Of a DNA stretch of 64,000 nucleotides, positions 61,328 through 64,000 are shown piece after piece. The translations under genes were made by a program, and so were the position numbers. The notes below the pieces were generated by a model. That model was not told where the DNA came from. It was given only the letters and a program-made list of their open reading frames with translations, and did not search any database. The stretch is from SKVR01 sp046291875 (lineage in GTDB: Bacteria > Bacteroidota > Bacteroidia > Bacteroidales > UBA7960). Within the stretch, counting starts at the first letter, position 1. Each line of letters starts with the position of its first letter. The stretch is taken from NCBI GenBank assembly GCA_046291875.1, contig JBKBSF010000021.1, forward strand, positions 1 through 64,000, in the 5' to 3' direction.

Positions 61328-61760
61328 AGAAGAAGATATCCAGCTGTATCTCGACAACGAATGCGATGAGCAACTCCAGTCCGCCATCCAGGAGCATCTG
61401 CAGGATTGCTCCATCTGCCGCGAGGCCCTTGCACAGCAACGCCAGCGGGCCCACGAACTGGTGCAGTCGCTCAACTTACTGGTTACCCATCAGCCTGAGA
61501 TACCTCCACTCCCCGTGAAAGTACAGACCCCCAACAGCAGCCTGATACACTACATCTGGCCCCTTGCCGTTGCAGCAAGTTTACTGCTGTTTGTATTTCT
61601 CGGGCCCTTTGATTCATCCGATATAAATCCCACCAACGACAGTCATCTTTTGTATGTATCGTCGGGAGAAATCGATGCCAACAAGCCCATCACCGACCAA
61701 CCTCTAATCATGACAGTAGTTGCTCCTGATGGCAGTACATCGCAGGTTGTATTCAATTAA
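61314..61760 (+). CDS. Anti-sigma factor with zinc-finger and one membrane helix
   Basis: A 148-residue protein. The N-terminal HLQDCSIC region gives the HxxxCxxC signature of ZAS/zf-HC2 anti-sigma domains (about residues 28-35). A membrane helix follows at about 83-101 (YIWPLAVAASLLLFVFLG), then a short periplasmic tail. It should bind and hold the ECF sigma factor encoded just upstream. Confidence 0.87.
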   Translation: MNCFREEDIQLYLDNECDEQLQSAIQEHLQDCSICREALAQQRQRAHELVQSLNLLVTHQPEIPPLPVKVQTPNSSLIHYIWPLAVAASLLLFVFLGPFDSSDINPTNDSHLLYVSSGEIDANKPITDQPLIMTVVAPDGSTSQVVFN

Positions 61761-61781
61761 CCCTTAAACCACATTACCCCC

Positions 61782-63065
61782 ATGAAAAAACTTAAAACCG
61801 CAATCCTGCTGGCCCTGCTATTCCCTTTGGGCATAAGTGCCCAAACCCCGGCTTCTCTCTACCAGTCGGCAAAAATCCGACTGGTAGCCGACCCCACCTT
61901 TGGCCAGAACGTAAACTGGGACAGAGTATTTGCCTCCTACCACGACACTCTCTACGGCAGATGGAGAGGCGATGAAAAATCCCTTATGGTATTGCCCGAT
62001 GGTTCTGTTGTGGTGAGCCACACCTACAAAGACTTTTACACTCACTTTGATGCCAGAGGCCGGTTTGTGGAAGAGTTTGCCGTGAAACGACCCGGGGGTG
62101 GCAACTTCCGGAGCCTGCGCCATATTCAGGGAGTACTGAAAAACAACATCTTGTTCTCGGGGCTCGACAATATGGGCAACATGCTGTGTTTCGACATCAG
62201 GGGCAACCTCATCAAAACACTTAAAATGGACTACATGGCCCGGCAGATCATTGCGCTGCCCAACAACAATTTAGCAGTGGTAGGCTGGGTACTGTGGAGC
62301 GATCGTGTAAGAGAGTTTGTTGCCATTGTAAATTACGAAACCAACGAGGAAAAGATCATCTGGGACCATTTTAACCCCCGCACCTTCGGCTCGGGCACAC
62401 ACAAATTCAACTACAGCTACAACTTCAGCAGCGGGGGGATGTTCAGTATCACCACTATGCCCTTCAGCAAGGCCCTGAGCATGAGCCATCCTCCGCAGAT
62501 TGCCACCGTAGGGCAATACCTGATTGTGGCCATCCCTCCTACTGGCGAGATTCGCAGGTACGACCTCAATGGCCGGTTCATTGACTCACAAACCATTGAC
62601 TGGGCCAAAGGTTTCATCTCAGTGGAAGAACAACGTGAGATCCAGCAGAAAGCCATTACCCGTTGGCGCAACCTGCGCAATCCCTCATTTGCATCGTGGG
62701 CCAGCCCGGCAGAAAACATAGCAGCCCGCGATCACTTTATTAGAGAAATGGAGAAAGACCTCAACAACATCACCAGCCCCATCCCCATGCCCTATTTTGC
62801 CCACATGATAAAAGACTCTGACGACAACCTGCTGTTTTTTGAATTCCCCAAAGAAGAAGGAGGCAATGTTTTCAATGTTTGGGTTTACAAGGAAAGAGGT
62901 GGATTTGTGGCGCGCAGCAGCTTTTCTGCCGAAGGCTACAACCTGGAGATCAAACCCTCTAAAATGGTATTCCACAATGGTTTTATTTATGCGCTGGTTA
63001 CTCAAAAAAATACACAGGGCATACCCCTGAGGCTTGTGAGGTTTAAATTAGAACCTATATCATAG
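61782..63065 (+). CDS. Secreted beta-propeller-like protein of unknown function
   Basis: A 427-residue protein with signal peptide (about 1-20, LLALLFPLGISAQ). The mature part has repeated strand patterns (LPDGSVVVSHTYKDFYTHFDARGRFVEEF, FSGLDNMGNMLCFDIRGNLIKTL, GEIRRYDLNGRFIDSQTI) like the 6-bladed NHL-type propellers of Bacteroidota. It lies 22 bases after the anti-sigma gene, so it is probably part of that unit and a possible signal or target of the ECF system (inference). Confidence 0.65.
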   Translation: MKKLKTAILLALLFPLGISAQTPASLYQSAKIRLVADPTFGQNVNWDRVFASYHDTLYGRWRGDEKSLMVLPDGSVVVSHTYKDFYTHFDARGRFVEEFAVKRPGGGNFRSLRHIQGVLKNNILFSGLDNMGNMLCFDIRGNLIKTLKMDYMARQIIALPNNNLAVVGWVLWSDRVREFVAIVNYETNEEKIIWDHFNPRTFGSGTHKFNYSYNFSSGGMFSITTMPFSKALSMSHPPQIATVGQYLIVAIPPTGEIRRYDLNGRFIDSQTIDWAKGFISVEEQREIQQKAITRWRNLRNPSFASWASPAENIAARDHFIREMEKDLNNITSPIPMPYFAHMIKDSDDNLLFFEFPKEEGGNVFNVWVYKERGGFVARSSFSAEGYNLEIKPSKMVFHNGFIYALVTQKNTQGIPLRLVRFKLEPIS

Positions 63066-63368
63066 CAAATTTGCATACCAATCCAATTTAAGCTACTTCC
63101 TTCAAATACAATTCTGCTGCCCGGTTGCTTGAGCTCTCTCCGTTAAGGGGAGAAAGTCCTCAGGCTCCCGGGTAGTTTCTTTGCCCTTCCTCCTTAAAGG
63201 ACCTAGAGAAAGATGAAAAGCAGAACTATTCAAAACCAATTCAGCTAACACAAAAGCTGTAAATCCGTACTATCATTTTCCTTGTAAGAGGAGTACTTTT
63301 CACAGGCACTTGTAACATTTCACCAACCTAAGCGTCAAACTCTCATTCACAATCCACAAAAAAACCAC
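63066..63368. other. Intergenic region with paired hairpin element
   Basis: This 303-base gap contains a pair of stem-loops, CTCTCC/GGGGAG (63136-63153) and TCCTT/AAGGA (63190-63200). Their wider flanks (63134-63212) are imperfect inverted copies of each other. Nothing else was recognised. Confidence 0.55.
63134..63212. repeat. Imperfect inverted repeat, interspersed-element type
   Basis: The left arm CTCTCTCCGTTAAGGGGAG and the reverse complement of the right arm (CTAGGTCCTTTAAGGAGG) share a CTC...TTAAGG...AG layout. It resembles the short intergenic palindromic elements common in Bacteroidota and may end transcription of the preceding unit. Confidence 0.45.
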
Positions 63369-64000
63369 ATGCGAAAACTATTTAAAAAAACTACTACTGC
63401 CTTCGGTCGTCTCTGGCAGAAGGCAAAGGAGAATATTTTCCCGGGTCAGAAAGCCCGCAGAGGAGCAACGGCCGGCATATTCATCACCTTTGCGCTGATC
63501 CTTGTGACATCAGCCTTTTTGTTTCTTCCCTACCTGGGCTGGGGACCAGTAATTGTAATAAGTATTGCACTTTCGGGACTGTTTTTTTTACTTTCCCTGC
63601 TCACAGTATCCCTGCTGCGCCTGCTGGCCCGCATTCCTTACTGGCTGCTGGTGGCACTGCTCTCCGGACTTCCTGTAACCATGATGTTTCTGTCGCCCAA
63701 TCCAAAGAGCGGTTTTATTCTGTTTACCCACATCGCACTGCTTGCCTCTCTCACCGGCGGTGCTCTCTGGCTGATCCGGCCACGTTGGGCCCGTGCCGAC
63801 AAGTTGCGCAAAACCCTTATTACCCTGTGCCTGGCCCTGGGTTTGTCGGGGTTTGCTGGCAGCCTTGTATGGCTGTTGTTGCCGGGCAACCCGGTTGAGA
63901 TGCCTCCCATTGCCGCCATGCAGACAGAAAAACTTCCCGACACCCTTGCTTTGCCCAACCCCGCATTACCGGGCACTTATCCGGTGGCATTCCTGAGCTA
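63369..64000 (+). CDS. Multi-span membrane protein, partial at window end
   Basis: The open frame starts at the ATG at 63369 and runs past the window. The visible 210 residues have a basic N-terminus (MRKLFKKTTTAFGRLWQKAK) and about five membrane helices (for example GIFITFALILVTSAFLFLPYL, VIVISIALSGLFFLLSLLTV, TLCLALGLSGFAGSLVWLLL). They end in NPALPGTYPVAFLS, a linker pattern seen before extracytoplasmic alpha/beta hydrolase domains. The C-terminal domain is outside the window, so the call is open. Confidence 0.6.
   Translation, partial: MRKLFKKTTTAFGRLWQKAKENIFPGQKARRGATAGIFITFALILVTSAFLFLPYLGWGPVIVISIALSGLFFLLSLLTVSLLRLLARIPYWLLVALLSGLPVTMMFLSPNPKSGFILFTHIALLASLTGGALWLIRPRWARADKLRKTLITLCLALGLSGFAGSLVWLLLPGNPVEMPPIAAMQTEKLPDTLALPNPALPGTYPVAFLS

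Noticed and set aside
1..64000. tRNA, rRNA, CRISPR arrays, integrases or transposases
   Set aside because: None was found on visual reading of both strands; the only repeats are the short elements listed.

Overview
The window looks like a chromosomal stretch from a member of the Bacteroidota, from a draft or metagenome-type assembly (it contains a 10-N scaffold join). The evidence is the gene content: TonB-dependent receptors with an N-terminal carboxypeptidase-regulatory-like domain, orphan MacB/FtsX permeases, LytTR and QINPHF-type histidine kinase pairs, a membrane-anchored AraC regulator, Crp/Fnr regulators of the Bacteroidota type, and DUF4345, DUF6992, DUF5694 and DUF3788 proteins. Promoters also carry the Bacteroidota -7 box TAnnTTTG. 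I cannot place it more finely. I see no rRNA, tRNA, CRISPR, prophage or transposase.

Layout. 0-5 kb: a minus-strand operon of TonB receptor, secreted protein, alpha/beta hydrolase and DUF3788. 5-16.8 kb: DUF4160/DUF2442 pair, AlkD and methyltransferase, serine hydrolase, RsgA, SatD/DUF3307 pair, LytTR two-component pair and a lone E2-type acyltransferase. 17-30 kb: two MacB-type permeases flanking a tightly coupled four-gene operon (NAD-dependent epimerase, MBL hydrolase, adenylate-forming enzyme, KAS III-like enzyme), plus an S41 protease operon. 30-33 kb: AraC regulator with an ABC-2 exporter. 33-43 kb: isochorismatase, VOC protein, lipoprotein hydrolase, DUF4345, toroid protein, serine hydrolase, TonB receptor with a Crp/Fnr regulator, and a nitroreductase. 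43-47 kb: assembly gap, then a third TonB receptor with its AraC regulator. 47-53 kb: membrane protein, PfkB kinase (broken), RibD-like reductase, VOC protein, Crp/Fnr, GNAT and DUF5694. 54-64 kb: YbjQ with a 43-aa membrane protein, TEX264/GyrI-like protein, DUF6992, third MacB permease, broken alpha/beta hydrolase, AlkD, ECF sigma/anti-sigma, a secreted protein and a partial membrane protein.

The strongest new signal is regulatory. Five promoters share a 16-bp palindrome (ATGAACC-N2-GGTTCAT; one copy differs at the first base) placed exactly 21 bp upstream of a TAnnTTTG -7 box. That puts its centre near -41, the geometry of class II CRP-type activation. The five sites sit before an S41 protease operon, a MacB permease, a serine-hydrolase operon, a RibD-like gene and a VOC gene. 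Two Crp/Fnr paralogues with nearly the same recognition helix lie in the window and are the obvious candidate regulators (inference). Other notable signals are a two-hairpin interspersed repeat with four copies and one compensatory base-pair change, an ole-like but non-ole biosynthetic operon, AraC-type direct repeats before a TonB receptor, and three genes disrupted by single in-frame stop codons.
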